Origin: Saccharicrinis sp050589685
Lineage (GTDB): Bacteria; Bacteroidota; Bacteroidia; Bacteroidales; Marinilabiliaceae
Direction: 5' to 3'
NCBI RefSeq assembly: GCF_050589685.1
Contig: NZ_JBNGOS010000001.1
Location: 62,001 to 126,000 of the forward strand
Length of the DNA: 64,000 nucleotides
Shown piece by piece: positions 1-10,215 of the stretch (positions are counted from its first letter, which is position 1; every line of letters starts with the position of its first letter). The notes beneath the pieces were generated by a model. The model made no database searches. It was not told the DNA's origin and saw only the letters and a program-made list of their open reading frames with translations. Both the position numbers and the translations under genes were made by a program.

Positions 1-607
1 TCTCAATAAAAGTGAGTGCTTCTTTGGTTAAACGATCGGTGAGATATTCACCTTCGGGAGCCTCTAAGTCAGGGTATTGATAGGGAGCAAAGTAACTTTT
101 GGGATGACCTCCGTGTCCGCCACCTACATTTACATCGAAGCCTTGTGTACATGGATCTTCACCCAGGTGCCATTTACCAAAATGCCCGGTCACATAACCA
201 GCATCCTTAAACATCTCGGCCATGGTGTATACGCTATCTCCCAAAAAGTTGGTGTTTTTGACAGGGATCAGCTTCCTGCTTTTTTTGTTTCCTCTCTCAG
301 ATGGCGAAACCGTATAAATTCCGGTTCTTGGCGAGTTCATACCCGACATCAAGGTAGCACGACTGGGAGCACAATTGGCAGCACCTGCGTAAGCGTTGGT
401 AAACACCATACTCTCCCGGGCCAGCTTATCCAGGTTAGGCGTTTCATAGTAGGTACTCCCCATAAAACCACAATCGGTCCAACCCAGATCGTCTACCACA
501 ATCAGCACTACATTTGGCGAACCTTTAGTATTTTTATCGTCTTCCATTTTAGCATAACAACCTACCAATAACAAGGTAAGTGTTAAATATAAAAATCTCT
601 TGATCAT
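1..607 (-). CDS. S1-family sulfatase, N-terminal part (runs off left edge)
   Basis: Translation from ATG at 607 stays open to the window edge (about 202 codons), so the C-terminus is missing. It starts with a lipoprotein-like signal (LLLVGC, Cys17). The N-terminal metal-site strand follows (PNVVLIVVDDLG, with the Asp pair at 39-40), then the formylglycine motif C-A-P-S-R at Cys79 and the downstream G-K-W-H-L-G motif. These are hallmarks of type I formylglycine sulfatases, which hydrolyse sulfate esters and here probably act in the periplasm on sulfated oligosaccharides. It is the last visible gene of the minus-strand susCD operon, 121 bp after the next sulfatase. The CAPSR form can be matured by either FGE or anSME. 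The target position cannot be told from this fragment. Confidence 0.93.
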   Translation of the reverse strand, partial: MIKRFLYLTLTLLLVGCYAKMEDDKNTKGSPNVVLIVVDDLGWTDCGFMGSTYYETPNLDKLARESMVFTNAYAGAANCAPSRATLMSGMNSPRTGIYTVSPSERGNKKSRKLIPVKNTNFLGDSVYTMAEMFKDAGYVTGHFGKWHLGEDPCTQGFDVNVGGGHGGHPKSYFAPYQYPDLEAPEGEYLTDRLTKEALTFIE

Positions 608-728
608 ATTTTGTTATTAAAATACCACAAAGGCCCTAAGATCACATAGAAACACCTATTATTCCTTTGTGTACCCTAGAGCCTTTGTGTCTTTGTGGAA
701 TTGAATTGGTTCTGTAACTCAATTATTT
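608..728. repeat. Intergenic CACAAAG repeat / inverted repeat
   Basis: CACAAAGGC at 626-634 is perfectly inverted as GCCTTTGTG at 681-689, and CTTTGTGG at 691-698 complements CCACAAAG at 625-632. Another CCTTTGTG copy starts near 664. Repeated CACAAAG units of this type are often seen between Bacteroidota genes. It could fold into a hairpin between the two sulfatase genes, acting as a weak terminator or mRNA processing site. I see no protein-coding signal here. Confidence 0.5.
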
Positions 729-2210
729 TTAATGCCCACTCAGGGTACCCGCTTTAAATTTAAAAACATCAGATTCAGTGCGAGCTACCTTCAATATATC
801 CTTGATTTTATTAACCACTTCAGGGTTCTTCTTCGAAACATCCGTTTGTTCAGAAACATCGTTATCTAAATCAAACAATTCAAAAGTAGTTTTATTGGGT
901 TTGGCTACATTGTATACCACTCCCTTCCAGTTATCCATTCTTACCGCTAAACGACCTCCTTTTTCATGAAATTCCCAATACAAATATTCATGTTTTGGTT
1001 GTTCTTTACCAAGCAATTCAGGAACAAACGAAATACCATCGTTTTCAACTGTTTCTTGAACACCTGCCAACTCCGCACACGTTGGTAATACATCCCAGAA
1101 AGCGGATATATGGTTTGAAACAGAACCAGCTTTAACAGTACCCGGCCACGAAACGATAAATGGAGATCGGATACCACCTTCGTACAAATCGCGCTTATAC
1201 CCTCTTAAGCCTCCATTGCTATTAAAAAAGTCAGGATCGGCTCCTCCTTCCTGGTGAGGCCCATTATCACTGGCAAACATAACGATTGTGTTTTCTTCAA
1301 TACCCAGTTCTTTTAGCTTAGTAACAATCTGACCCACATAAACATCCATGCGATACATCATGGCCGCAAAAGTTGCCCTTGGTTTTTCTTGCGGACAATA
1401 TTTATGGATGACAAAATCATCTCCATACGCAGCCCCTTCCGTGCCTTCATAAGCTGTTTCATTAAACTTACCATCGTATTTGGCGAGAATGGAATCGTCA
1501 GGTGCGATTAGTTCTGCGTGTGGTATTACTATTGGAACAAAGGCGAAGAAAGATTCATCCTTGTTATTCTCAATAAATTTCAAGGTTTCTTTTTGGATCT
1601 CATCCTGCGCATAGGTTACTGTTTTTGTCCAATCGTTACCCGGCATATCTATTTTTTCCTGATTATGCCATAAGTAAGGAGGATAGTAACGGTGTGCCAT
1701 ACGTTGGCAGTTATAGCCGTAAAACTCGTCGAACCCCTGCATGTTCGGATCACCTTCGGACCCCGGGAAACCCAAGCCCCATTTTCCGAATGCTCCGGTC
1801 ACATAACCTGCCCGTTTCATTACCTCGGCAATAGTAACGGAAGATGAAGGCATAGGGTGTTGCCCTTCGGGCTTAACTTCTTTATTTCCGCGCACGGGCG
1901 TGTGCCCGGTATGTTGTCCTGTCAACAATGACGAACGACTGGGTGCACAAACCGTTGAACCTGAATAATGCTGCGTAAATCGCATACCTCTTTCGGCCAG
2001 TTTATCCAGATTGGGTGTTTCAAACCTGGTTTGTCCGTAACATCCCAAATCGCCATATCCGGCATCATCGGCAAGTATGTATATGATGTTAGGTTTAACA
2101 TTCTCCTTTACTCCTTCAGTCTTTTTATTAGTCTGTGAAGAATTACAGGAAAACAAACCCAAAGCCATCAGGCCAATAATTCCTTGTAATATGTATTTAT
2201 TTATTTTCAT
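729..2210 (-). CDS. S1-family sulfatase (arylsulfatase A-like)
   Basis: A full-length sulfatase of about 493 residues from ATG at 2210; an upstream in-frame GTG at 2219 is less likely because the signal peptide begins with MKINKY. Lipoprotein signal LGLFSC. The N-terminal strand PNIIYILADDAGYGD carries the metal-binding Asp pair. The formylglycine motif C-A-P-S-R is near Cys88, followed by LLTGQ, and G-K-W-G-L-G stands in place of the common GKWHLG. An internal FASDNGPH segment supplies the second Asp/Asn metal ligands. It probably removes sulfate esters in the periplasm after SusCD import. It lies 56 bp after the DUF1735 lipoprotein gene in the same operon. The S1 subfamily and sulfate position are not assignable by eye. 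Confidence 0.93.
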   Translation of the reverse strand: MKINKYILQGIIGLMALGLFSCNSSQTNKKTEGVKENVKPNIIYILADDAGYGDLGCYGQTRFETPNLDKLAERGMRFTQHYSGSTVCAPSRSSLLTGQHTGHTPVRGNKEVKPEGQHPMPSSSVTIAEVMKRAGYVTGAFGKWGLGFPGSEGDPNMQGFDEFYGYNCQRMAHRYYPPYLWHNQEKIDMPGNDWTKTVTYAQDEIQKETLKFIENNKDESFFAFVPIVIPHAELIAPDDSILAKYDGKFNETAYEGTEGAAYGDDFVIHKYCPQEKPRATFAAMMYRMDVYVGQIVTKLKELGIEENTIVMFASDNGPHQEGGADPDFFNSNGGLRGYKRDLYEGGIRSPFIVSWPGTVKAGSVSNHISAFWDVLPTCAELAGVQETVENDGISFVPELLGKEQPKHEYLYWEFHEKGGRLAVRMDNWKGVVYNVAKPNKTTFELFDLDNDVSEQTDVSKKNPEVVNKIKDILKVARTESDVFKFKAGTLSGH

Positions 2211-2266
2211 TTTATACACGTTCTATTGAAGGGAAAGCACTATGACTTTCCCTTATATTTTAAGAA

Positions 2267-3175
2267 TTACCACTCTTCGAACCTTAAATCCAATTCAGGA
2301 GCTTGTCGAAGGATTAGTGTATCCAGCGTATGATACATTGTACCTGACTTCTCAAATTTATAATCCATATAGATGGTTTTATCATCAGCATTATAAACAG
2401 AGTTGTTATCAGAAACCGCTACAACACTAGTAGCTATTTCTACTGCATTGTCATCACCAATAGTCAGATCAATCTGACCATTGGTATTGGCTGAAATGGT
2501 ATTCGTACTTATGGTATTTAAAGCAAGTGTAGTAAACTCTTTGGTCATGTTCTGACTTAAATTTTCATTGGTAAAAGTTACCGTATCAACATGAGCTCCT
2601 GTTCCATCTAATTCATACTGTACCCCTTTAGAATAATAAGTACCATGATAAGGGCTAATATATTTAACAACTACAATCGTAATATCTCTTGAATCAATAG
2701 TTGCTGTCTCCAACTCACTTCCCGGGATACTATCTACTGAAGCACTGGTAATACGCAATGGAAGTGCATAAGTATTGGTAACTGATAACGGATCAGCCGT
2801 AAACGCTCCTTTGTTTAACGAAACATTAACCGTACGCATATGATCCTTTATAATATTGAAGTTGCTTTCGTCACCTAAGGTATAATATTCCTCTGGCAAT
2901 AGTTGAAATCCAGCTGCTTCCGGAATATCAACTAAAAGATTTTCATCTACTTCAAAACTAACCGAGTGTGTTCCATTGTCGTCTCTCATACCTCCTAATG
3001 CAACCCCAACTTCAAATTCCATTTCGTCGTACGCAACAATGGTACGCAATGGCTTTTGAGTTCCGAAGTATACAGTGGTATAATCAAAGTCATTCACATA
3101 ATCCTCGTATTTTTCGCAAGAAGCCATCAGGCTCAGCACAAGAAAAGATGCAAATATCAATTTATATATCTTCAT
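2267..3175 (-). CDS. DUF1735-type PUL surface lipoprotein
   Basis: A 302-residue protein with a lipoprotein signal (lipobox MASC, Cys20). A short tail leads into a beta-rich N-terminal region (VYFGTQKPLRTI... FEVGVALGG) typical of the DUF1735 / BT_3987-N domain. The C-terminal half (starting HGTYYSKGVQYELDG) resembles DUF4361. Such proteins are encoded just downstream of susD genes and are thought to be surface glycan-binding (SGBP-like) proteins. It has no catalytic motif. It sits 43 bp after the second susD and is co-directional with the uptake operon. A role in holding substrate for the adjacent SusCD pair is inferred. Confidence 0.8.
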   Translation of the reverse strand: MKIYKLIFASFLVLSLMASCEKYEDYVNDFDYTTVYFGTQKPLRTIVAYDEMEFEVGVALGGMRDDNGTHSVSFEVDENLLVDIPEAAGFQLLPEEYYTLGDESNFNIIKDHMRTVNVSLNKGAFTADPLSVTNTYALPLRITSASVDSIPGSELETATIDSRDITIVVVKYISPYHGTYYSKGVQYELDGTGAHVDTVTFTNENLSQNMTKEFTTLALNTISTNTISANTNGQIDLTIGDDNAVEIATSVVAVSDNNSVYNADDKTIYMDYKFEKSGTMYHTLDTLILRQAPELDLRFEEW

Positions 3176-3218
3176 AACTTTCTATTTTAATTGCTTTATA
3201 TATCTGTCTGAAACTATT

Positions 3219-5093
3219 TTACCAGCCTTTGTTATTTTCCAGATTTGGATTTTTAGCCAGCTCATCATATGGTAATGGATGGTAGTAGTAACGATCGGAA
3301 TCAAAGCTACGTTCTTCCACTTCTATAAAACTGCCGGTATCTGTCGGGTCGGTACCTTCATAGGTGTATGCACCTGTTTCATCCCGGGTTACATTCATGC
3401 CGCGAACAGTTTCATCTAAAGGCAACATCCAGCGACGTAGATCAAAGTAACGGTGATTTTCAAACGCAAACTCTAAACGGCGTTCGTTTTGAATCAATGC
3501 TCTAAAATCATCAACACTTGCCATTTGAGCATCCAGGTAAGGATCTGTTGAACCTAAACCAATTGACGCGCTTCTGGTATATTTGATAAGATCATAAGCT
3601 GACAAGCTACATCCAGGAACAATTCCTGTTGGACCAACAGCTTCGTTTGAAGCTTCTGCTAGATTGTAAATGGCTTCAGCTCCACGAATAATGGGGTACA
3701 TATGCTCTGAGTTCAATTTCTGATTGACATTGGTAAGCATATCAGCTTTGTCAGAAATCCATTTTCGCAGGTAATAACCTGTGCGTGAGCCGCGGTAATC
3801 ATATCCTTCAGAGTCTATTCCTTTGCGATAAATTACAGTATCGGAAATAATATTAATCACCTCTACCATATTACCGGCACCATCATCTTCTTCCGTGGTA
3901 TCTGCTTCCAAAACAATATATTCAGCTACTGTTTCAGCCACTTCTAATCCTCTGCCGCCTGTTTCTACATTTGTTCCGTTATAAATCACGGTATTTCGCA
4001 GACGCGGATCACGGCCTGAAAAAGGATCCTGAGGATCATAACCTGAAGCTGGATCGGTAATCGGATAACCGTTGTCCATTGGAAATGCATCCACCAGGTT
4101 TTGCGATGGATTGGTACGACCATTCCCCCAGAATGCAGGTGGCAAGTTGCGATTTTCTAAAGAGTTATTGTTGTGATACCTGCGGAACAAGTAGTCTTTA
4201 GGCGTTGTTGCTAAATTAGGTGTTGTAACCGCAGTATAGGTTAGTGCAGTATAACTTATATTAGCCTGATCAATAGCTTCCTGGCTTAATACAGCAGCAC
4301 GTTCCCATTTAGTCAGATCATTGGTAGTGTTGTACGCCGGACTGGCCGCAATGGTTGCAACACGACTTTTCAACACGTAAGCAGCTGCAGCCGTGGCACG
4401 GCCTATATGCGCTTTACCTAAAATTACATCATCTCCGCTATATGCCATAGGAAGAATAGAAATAGCGCTGTCACAGTCTTCCAGAATTTGCAGCACACAC
4501 TCTTCGTAGGTATTACGCGGCATATTCAAAACTTCTTCTTTCTGGTCTTCCGTAACAAATTTGGTAACTATTGGATATCCAAGTACCTCTCCTGATTCGG
4601 CAACACCACCATACACTCTTAGCAATTCCATTCCCCAGTATGCACGTAGGAAATAAGACTCACCCAATAATCTTGTACGTTCGGTGGCATCTTTAACATC
4701 ATCCGAAATCCACCATTTCACAGTAGCTGTGTCTGCCGATTTTTCCTGAAATAAATGTATCCATTGAAAACTGGAATAAGCAGCATCCCAAATCCCGATC
4801 GGATTGCTTACGCTTGACATTTTCCCACCCCCAAGGGCATAAACACCCGAACCATATTGGTTAGTAACTGCATCGCCCGTAGCGGCGTCTAAGAAGTCAC
4901 CACTATAGTGGTCTATCTGACCGGGAATAGCGCCATAAGCATTCGTTAAAAATCCTTCAACCGGTCCTGGCAGCGTGTAAGCAAATTCATCACCATAAGG
5001 TGTGGTCACTTTAGGATCCAGATAATCATCCCCGCATGAGGACAGTATGCTCACCAGGGTAAGCAGTCCAAGTATATATCTAATCGTTTTCAT
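3219..5093 (-). CDS. susD-like: SusD/RagB-family glycan-binding lipoprotein (second pair)
   Basis: About 624 residues from ATG at 5093, which gives a clean lipoprotein signal with lipobox LSSC (Cys20); another ATG at 5111 would add six polar residues. The N-terminal EYLDP-like start (DDYLDPK), the alpha-helical TPR-like core and the C-terminal RRLEFAFENHRYFDLRRW motif are diagnostic of SusD/RagB. The protein ends in PLPYDELAKNPNLENNKGW, the usual SusD ending with a terminal GW. It is the outer-membrane lid and binding protein of the SusC transporter encoded 28 bp upstream. Length is within the usual 500-650 range. Confidence 0.95.
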   Translation of the reverse strand: MKTIRYILGLLTLVSILSSCGDDYLDPKVTTPYGDEFAYTLPGPVEGFLTNAYGAIPGQIDHYSGDFLDAATGDAVTNQYGSGVYALGGGKMSSVSNPIGIWDAAYSSFQWIHLFQEKSADTATVKWWISDDVKDATERTRLLGESYFLRAYWGMELLRVYGGVAESGEVLGYPIVTKFVTEDQKEEVLNMPRNTYEECVLQILEDCDSAISILPMAYSGDDVILGKAHIGRATAAAAYVLKSRVATIAASPAYNTTNDLTKWERAAVLSQEAIDQANISYTALTYTAVTTPNLATTPKDYLFRRYHNNNSLENRNLPPAFWGNGRTNPSQNLVDAFPMDNGYPITDPASGYDPQDPFSGRDPRLRNTVIYNGTNVETGGRGLEVAETVAEYIVLEADTTEEDDGAGNMVEVINIISDTVIYRKGIDSEGYDYRGSRTGYYLRKWISDKADMLTNVNQKLNSEHMYPIIRGAEAIYNLAEASNEAVGPTGIVPGCSLSAYDLIKYTRSASIGLGSTDPYLDAQMASVDDFRALIQNERRLEFAFENHRYFDLRRWMLPLDETVRGMNVTRDETGAYTYEGTDPTDTGSFIEVEERSFDSDRYYYHPLPYDELAKNPNLENNKGW

Positions 5094-5121
5094 TTTATAT
5101 TCTTTTTTCATTATTCATCCA

Positions 5122-8100
5122 TTAAAAAGAAACAGACACTCCACCTGTTACCATACGTATTACAGGATAATTAGTCACTCCACCATTAGGTGCTTCCGGG
5201 TCTAAGTCTTCAATATCAGAAAGTACCAACAGGTTGTTACCGCGCACAAAAAATTTGGATTTCTTCACCACACTGCCTGGTGCAAAATCAAGCGTATAGC
5301 TCAGTTCCACATTTTTCAAGCGGAAAAAGTCACCACTTTGCGTCCAGAAATCAGAAGTCTCCGTATTGTTAGCCCCAGCGGTAGTCGTCAAACTAGGTTG
5401 AGTTCCGTTAGGGTTACGGGTAGGATGATAAGCATCATACGCTAATGTAGAGTACTTGCTTTCACCATTGTTGCGGTAGTAGGTATTACTTAAGGTCTTC
5501 ATTCCACCCAAAGAGGCCGTACCCAAAGCATATAATCCCCAGTTTTTATATTTCAGTTCTACATCTATACCAATAAAGGTAGTTGGTGTATTTAAACCAA
5601 GTTCTACTTGATCCAGACCATCAATCATACCATCTCCATTCTGATCTTTATAAGCTATATCACCTTCGCCATATGGGCCAAATAATTGTTTGGGTGCACC
5701 TTCCAAAGCCACATCCTTACCAAATAAGCCAAGAGACTCATAACCCATTATTACGCTTGTTGGACGACCTTCAGTAGTTCGGTCATCTGAGTAGGCCACC
5801 TCATCTTTTACTGTAAACTTGTTTTTTGAATAAGTAAGATTAGCGCCAACACGGTAAGAAAAATCCCCAACCGTATTCATAAAATCAATATCCAACTCTA
5901 CCCCATTATTGGTCACTTCTTGATAATTTGTATAATATTTAAAAGGCCCAAACATAGCAGCATATTGCTCATCTACCTGATCGATCATATCGTAACGGTA
6001 CTCGTTAAAGTAGTTTACTTCAAAAGACAAGTGGCGGTTAAAAGCCAAACCTTCTATACCCACGTTAATTTCGCGAGACTTTTCCCATTCCAAATCCGGG
6101 TTACCCCATGAATTAAGTGATACCTTACCCGGTGAATCCCCGGAATTCTTCTCACCAAAAGAATGCGAACCATTACCACTCCATCGGTTTTCATATAGAT
6201 AGTGTGCAGTAGCCAGGTCGTAACCCAATATACCAAAACTGGCTTTTACTTTTAAATAATCGATAGCGTCCACGTCCATAAACGATTCTTCCGACAATAT
6301 CCAGGCAGCACCGATCGCTTGTGATAAGTAATTACGTTTACTCTCAATAAAACGGTTACTTCCCATATACGAAAGGGATCCCTCAATAACATATTTGTTA
6401 TTGATACTGTAATTTGCTCTTAAAAATAAATTGTCATTCTCAATGTTTTGAGATGAACCGGCCACTTCAGCTAAGTAATAAAAGAAACCTGCAGAAGCGT
6501 TCAGCATACCTACTCCCAACTCTTTCTCGTACCCCACTTTAGCATTCATAGCTGTCGTTCTAAGGGTGCTCTTGCTATTCAGGTTGTAATTCGTATCGGT
6601 GACTCCGGCTCTTGCCAATTGAAAACCCACTACCGGAGCGCCATCTTCTGCAAGCGTTCCATAGTCCACCACAGGTATATAAGTGGCCGCTTTGGGAGCT
6701 ATCACCTGCTTACCGTAAAAATAATTATCAAACGCTATCGATACACTAGCTTCCAGTCCTTCGGTAATATCAGCCAAATCAAAATTAAAACCGGTTGTCA
6801 TTTGCTGGTTGATAAACTGGTCATTACCATTACCCTGATTTTCCATGCTTGCCAATAAATTACCCGCGTATTGATAACTGGCACCATAGGCAGGCACACC
6901 ATCATCCGTAGCCTTAATGTACTCTTCACCGATAACAAATGGGTATTCATTGGGGCGATGTGAGCTCAATGCGTCGAAAGTAGATGAATGATCCAAACCA
7001 CCATATTTCCAGGAGTCGATAATGGCTGACATATTAATAAAAGCCGAAATGTCACTTGTAATATCCATATCCAAATTCATACGGATATTAAATCGATCTT
7101 GTCGAGGCTCAGGTCCTAATTTCTGTAGACCTCCATATCCCATATAACCTGCCATAAAAGCATATTGGGCATTTTTATTGCCACCAGACACATTCAAAGT
7201 AGCTTTGCTATACGTATTATAATCGCGCAAAAAATAATCGTAATAATCAGCATTCGGATACAATAAATCATTTTCTCCGGTACTGTTTTTATAATTGGCA
7301 ATATCCTGGCTTGAATATAGAGGTGTCAAGCCATCATTGGCACGGGCTTCGTTATACAAGGTGGCATAGTCAGCTGAATTAATAAACTCAGGCATACGTG
7401 TTGTTAGCCCTGCTCCAAAATCCACCTTAGCATCAATAACGCGTTTGTGGGCTTCTCCGCGGCGTGTGGTTAATAGTATTACCCCATTAGCAGCACGGGA
7501 ACCATAAAGAATCTTGGCGGTCGCATCTTTTAAAATTTCAATGGTTTCTACCTCTTCTGCGTTAATATCATCAAAACTCCTTTCGATTCCATCTACGATA
7601 TAGATGGGTCCGTTTGTTCCGTTACGCGATAATCCCCGCACATATACACTGGCAGGGTTATTGGCCATACCTCCGGACGTCATAATAACATTAAGGCCGG
7701 CTGCCATCCCCTGAAGCGAATTCCTCAATAAAGGATCCGCATAACTTTCCAGGTCGCGACCTTCAATCTTAGATACCGCTCCCACCAGGTTGCGCTGGCT
7801 CACCTGATGCTCCAAAGGCAGATTCACCATATCTTTGACACCCATTTTTAAAGGAATATCCTTCAATACGATCTTGGCCATTGTAGGATCTTTTGATAAA
7901 TCCCAGCTAGCAGCTGCATAACCTGTTGCCTCTATAAGTATTACAGTACCTTGTACGGCTTTTGTAGTAAATTTACCTTCCGTATCCGACTTTACTATCA
8001 CAGCTCCTTCGCTCGCGTAAATTGTAGCACCACTAATGGCATTTCCGGAGGCGTCTTCCACTCTGGAACTCACTTCTGTAAGTTTGGTTTTCTTTTTCTG

Positions 8101-8184
8101 GGCTGTTATTTCGCCAAATGGAAACACAAGCACCAGAGCTAACAAAACCACCGTTAAATATCTTAAAAATCTTTTTGTTTTCAT
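5122..8184 (-). CDS. susC-like: SusC/RagA TonB-dependent transporter (second pair)
   Basis: A 1020-residue outer-membrane transporter. Signal peptide (MKTKRFLRYLTVVLL..., cleavage near ITAQ). Carboxypeptidase-regulatory-like domain at about 38-110. Plug domain with the SusC signature VYVRGLSRNG...PIYIVDG and EVETIEILKDATAKILYGSRAANG near residues 190-235. A long beta-barrel ends in an aromatic C-terminus (GGVSVSF). It imports oligosaccharides with TonB energy, partnered with the SusD encoded 28 bp downstream. The N-terminal domain is shorter and more diverged than in the first SusC of this operon, suggesting an older second pair rather than a recent duplication. No signalling (STN) domain is visible, which fits HTCS rather than sigma/anti-sigma control. 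Confidence 0.96.
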   Translation of the reverse strand: MKTKRFLRYLTVVLLALVLVFPFGEITAQKKKTKLTEVSSRVEDASGNAISGATIYASEGAVIVKSDTEGKFTTKAVQGTVILIEATGYAAASWDLSKDPTMAKIVLKDIPLKMGVKDMVNLPLEHQVSQRNLVGAVSKIEGRDLESYADPLLRNSLQGMAAGLNVIMTSGGMANNPASVYVRGLSRNGTNGPIYIVDGIERSFDDINAEEVETIEILKDATAKILYGSRAANGVILLTTRRGEAHKRVIDAKVDFGAGLTTRMPEFINSADYATLYNEARANDGLTPLYSSQDIANYKNSTGENDLLYPNADYYDYFLRDYNTYSKATLNVSGGNKNAQYAFMAGYMGYGGLQKLGPEPRQDRFNIRMNLDMDITSDISAFINMSAIIDSWKYGGLDHSSTFDALSSHRPNEYPFVIGEEYIKATDDGVPAYGASYQYAGNLLASMENQGNGNDQFINQQMTTGFNFDLADITEGLEASVSIAFDNYFYGKQVIAPKAATYIPVVDYGTLAEDGAPVVGFQLARAGVTDTNYNLNSKSTLRTTAMNAKVGYEKELGVGMLNASAGFFYYLAEVAGSSQNIENDNLFLRANYSINNKYVIEGSLSYMGSNRFIESKRNYLSQAIGAAWILSEESFMDVDAIDYLKVKASFGILGYDLATAHYLYENRWSGNGSHSFGEKNSGDSPGKVSLNSWGNPDLEWEKSREINVGIEGLAFNRHLSFEVNYFNEYRYDMIDQVDEQYAAMFGPFKYYTNYQEVTNNGVELDIDFMNTVGDFSYRVGANLTYSKNKFTVKDEVAYSDDRTTEGRPTSVIMGYESLGLFGKDVALEGAPKQLFGPYGEGDIAYKDQNGDGMIDGLDQVELGLNTPTTFIGIDVELKYKNWGLYALGTASLGGMKTLSNTYYRNNGESKYSTLAYDAYHPTRNPNGTQPSLTTTAGANNTETSDFWTQSGDFFRLKNVELSYTLDFAPGSVVKKSKFFVRGNNLLVLSDIEDLDPEAPNGGVTNYPVIRMVTGGVSVSF

Positions 8185-8233
8185 ATTATTTCATATTGCG
8201 TTTTTAGTAAAGCAATCATTAAAAAATGATGTT

Positions 8234-10180
8234 TTACCATCCCGGATTTTGTTGAATATTATATAAACGATCCAAATGCGATTGAGGAATAGGGTACCAG
8301 TAGTTTCTTAAAGTATAACCACGTAACGAATTCTGGATATCTTTTACCTCGTATTCGTATGTCCAGTTTTCCTGATTTTTTGTACCGTCAGTCGCAATAA
8401 GCGTTGTACTCATACCCTTAATTGGATAGGTTTCATTAAATAAATCGTCAAACAACATCCAACGACGAATATCGAACCAACGGTGATATTCATAACTCAA
8501 TTCAATACGACGTTCATTTCTTATCCTATCGCGGAATTCTTCCTTAGATCCCGGAGTTGTAATCTCCGGCATACCCGCTTTAGCTCTCACTTTGTTAATA
8601 CAATCCAATGCTGTATAACCTGTTGCTCCATTAACAGCTCCAGTAGGGCCTGCTACTTCGTTTAAGGCTTCTGCTAAATCTAACCATACACCCGTAGTTC
8701 GAATAAATTCTGCATTATAATGATAAGTACCAAAACCATCAGGGTTCTGGCCTACCTGCCCATAAGCTTCTTTCCACCAAAATTTCTTAAACATATAACC
8801 GCTTGGAATGGTCTTATTATAAGAAGAATAGGCATTATCCATTCCCCATCCGCCACCTAAATCATCACTGGCTTTCCAGGGTTCAAAATAGTAATCACCA
8901 TGTCTTGGTACTTTGGCATTAAAAGCAGTTAAATCATGTGTTCCCGGATGACCTACTTTCCCCCACTGACGACCAGCGTAAATAATGAAATTATAAAAGC
9001 GAGGATCACGATTCTTATAAGGATTAGCCACATGTTCCGGGTTGTTCCAATCGAATGCAGTACCATCAGCCATTTCGAATGCATCCACAAAATTTTGAGT
9101 AGGCATACTACATAAGAAACCCCAGGAACCTGAACGACCGGATACACGAAGACTTTGGTATAGCATAGAAAGGTCAGCCTCACGGTCGCGGGCATTACCA
9201 CCGGCTGTAAGCCCATTACTGCTACGACAGAAAAGTGACTCTTTACCAATGTAGTTCAGGTGATAAAATATTTCTGTATATAAGCTATCTCTTTCCTCTT
9301 CAGACAAACCAGTAGGATCAAACATCATTTTAGATGGACGATTCGTTTGTAAATAATCTAAAGCGGTAGCAGAATACTGCGCTGCACGGGTAGCCCAATC
9401 CAGGTCATAATCATCTCTTTCTACAAGCTCATCCACACTATTCTGCATCAAAGGACTGGCGGCATAGAGTGCCACCATACCTTTAAGGGCGTGCGCCGAA
9501 CATTTTTCCAGACGTCCCTGATCCACATCCGGCCATTCGTGGGGTAACAAACCAATTGCCATATCCAGGTCTGCAATAATATCTTCTGAACATTTCTTAT
9601 ACGATTGACGTGGTAAGTCAAGATCGTCACCACCTGCATACACTTTATTTACCGCCGGCATCCCCCCTAATCGACGAATCCACTCAAAGTAATACCAGGC
9701 GCGGAAAAAATAAGCCTGTCCCATTAACCAGTCTTTCTGGTCTTGGGTGGCACCAACAGCAGGTATCGACTCAATATTGTCAATCAGGTTGTTGGCAATA
9801 CGCAAACAGAAAGAAGCATTGTAAATAGGTAAACCAGAACCCGTGGCATTATCGCCATTTTGCTTGGTCAAGTTCCAACCCACTTCCTGCATACCACTCT
9901 TATTGTACCAATCTCCCAGATTAAAAGCAGCGTTGGGGCTTTGCGTACAGGCATTATCGGTAATGGTTTCAATTTGCTTTACTCCCATTCCACCGGCCGT
10001 AGCTCCGGAAAAATCATATAAAGCCCGGTAGCAGTTATCTAAATAACTCTGAGCCGTATAGTACGTTTCGTACACATCTTCTTCACTAAAATCCTGAGAT
10101 GGTACCATGTCCAGATAATCTTCACATGCGGTAAGTGAAGCTATTAAAAGGACAAACATTATTTTATATATTCGTTTCAT
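8234..10180 (-). CDS. susD-like: SusD/RagB-family glycan-binding lipoprotein (first pair)
   Basis: 648 residues with lipobox LTAC (Cys19) followed by EDYLDMVPSQDFSEEDVY, a classic SusD start. It has the helical TPR-like region, the FFRAWYYFEWIRRLGG segment, the C-terminal RNERRIELSYEYHRWFDIRRW signature, and ends in PIPQSHLDRLYNIQQNPGW with terminal GW. It works with the SusC encoded 35 bp upstream at the cell surface. It is clearly different in sequence from the second SusD at 3219-5093, so the operon encodes two distinct import complexes, perhaps for differently sized or sulfated oligosaccharides (inference). Confidence 0.96.
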   Translation of the reverse strand: MKRIYKIMFVLLIASLTACEDYLDMVPSQDFSEEDVYETYYTAQSYLDNCYRALYDFSGATAGGMGVKQIETITDNACTQSPNAAFNLGDWYNKSGMQEVGWNLTKQNGDNATGSGLPIYNASFCLRIANNLIDNIESIPAVGATQDQKDWLMGQAYFFRAWYYFEWIRRLGGMPAVNKVYAGGDDLDLPRQSYKKCSEDIIADLDMAIGLLPHEWPDVDQGRLEKCSAHALKGMVALYAASPLMQNSVDELVERDDYDLDWATRAAQYSATALDYLQTNRPSKMMFDPTGLSEEERDSLYTEIFYHLNYIGKESLFCRSSNGLTAGGNARDREADLSMLYQSLRVSGRSGSWGFLCSMPTQNFVDAFEMADGTAFDWNNPEHVANPYKNRDPRFYNFIIYAGRQWGKVGHPGTHDLTAFNAKVPRHGDYYFEPWKASDDLGGGWGMDNAYSSYNKTIPSGYMFKKFWWKEAYGQVGQNPDGFGTYHYNAEFIRTTGVWLDLAEALNEVAGPTGAVNGATGYTALDCINKVRAKAGMPEITTPGSKEEFRDRIRNERRIELSYEYHRWFDIRRWMLFDDLFNETYPIKGMSTTLIATDGTKNQENWTYEYEVKDIQNSLRGYTLRNYWYPIPQSHLDRLYNIQQNPGW

Positions 10181-10215
10181 CTTTTAAATTTTAAAAGTTA
10201 ACCAACAACTTTCGT

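Noticed and set aside
77..571. Plus-strand reading frame of 164 codons
   Set aside because: It lies antisense to the sulfatase at 1-607, whose translation has the CAPSR and GKWHLG motifs. The plus-strand translation resembles nothing and is a shadow.
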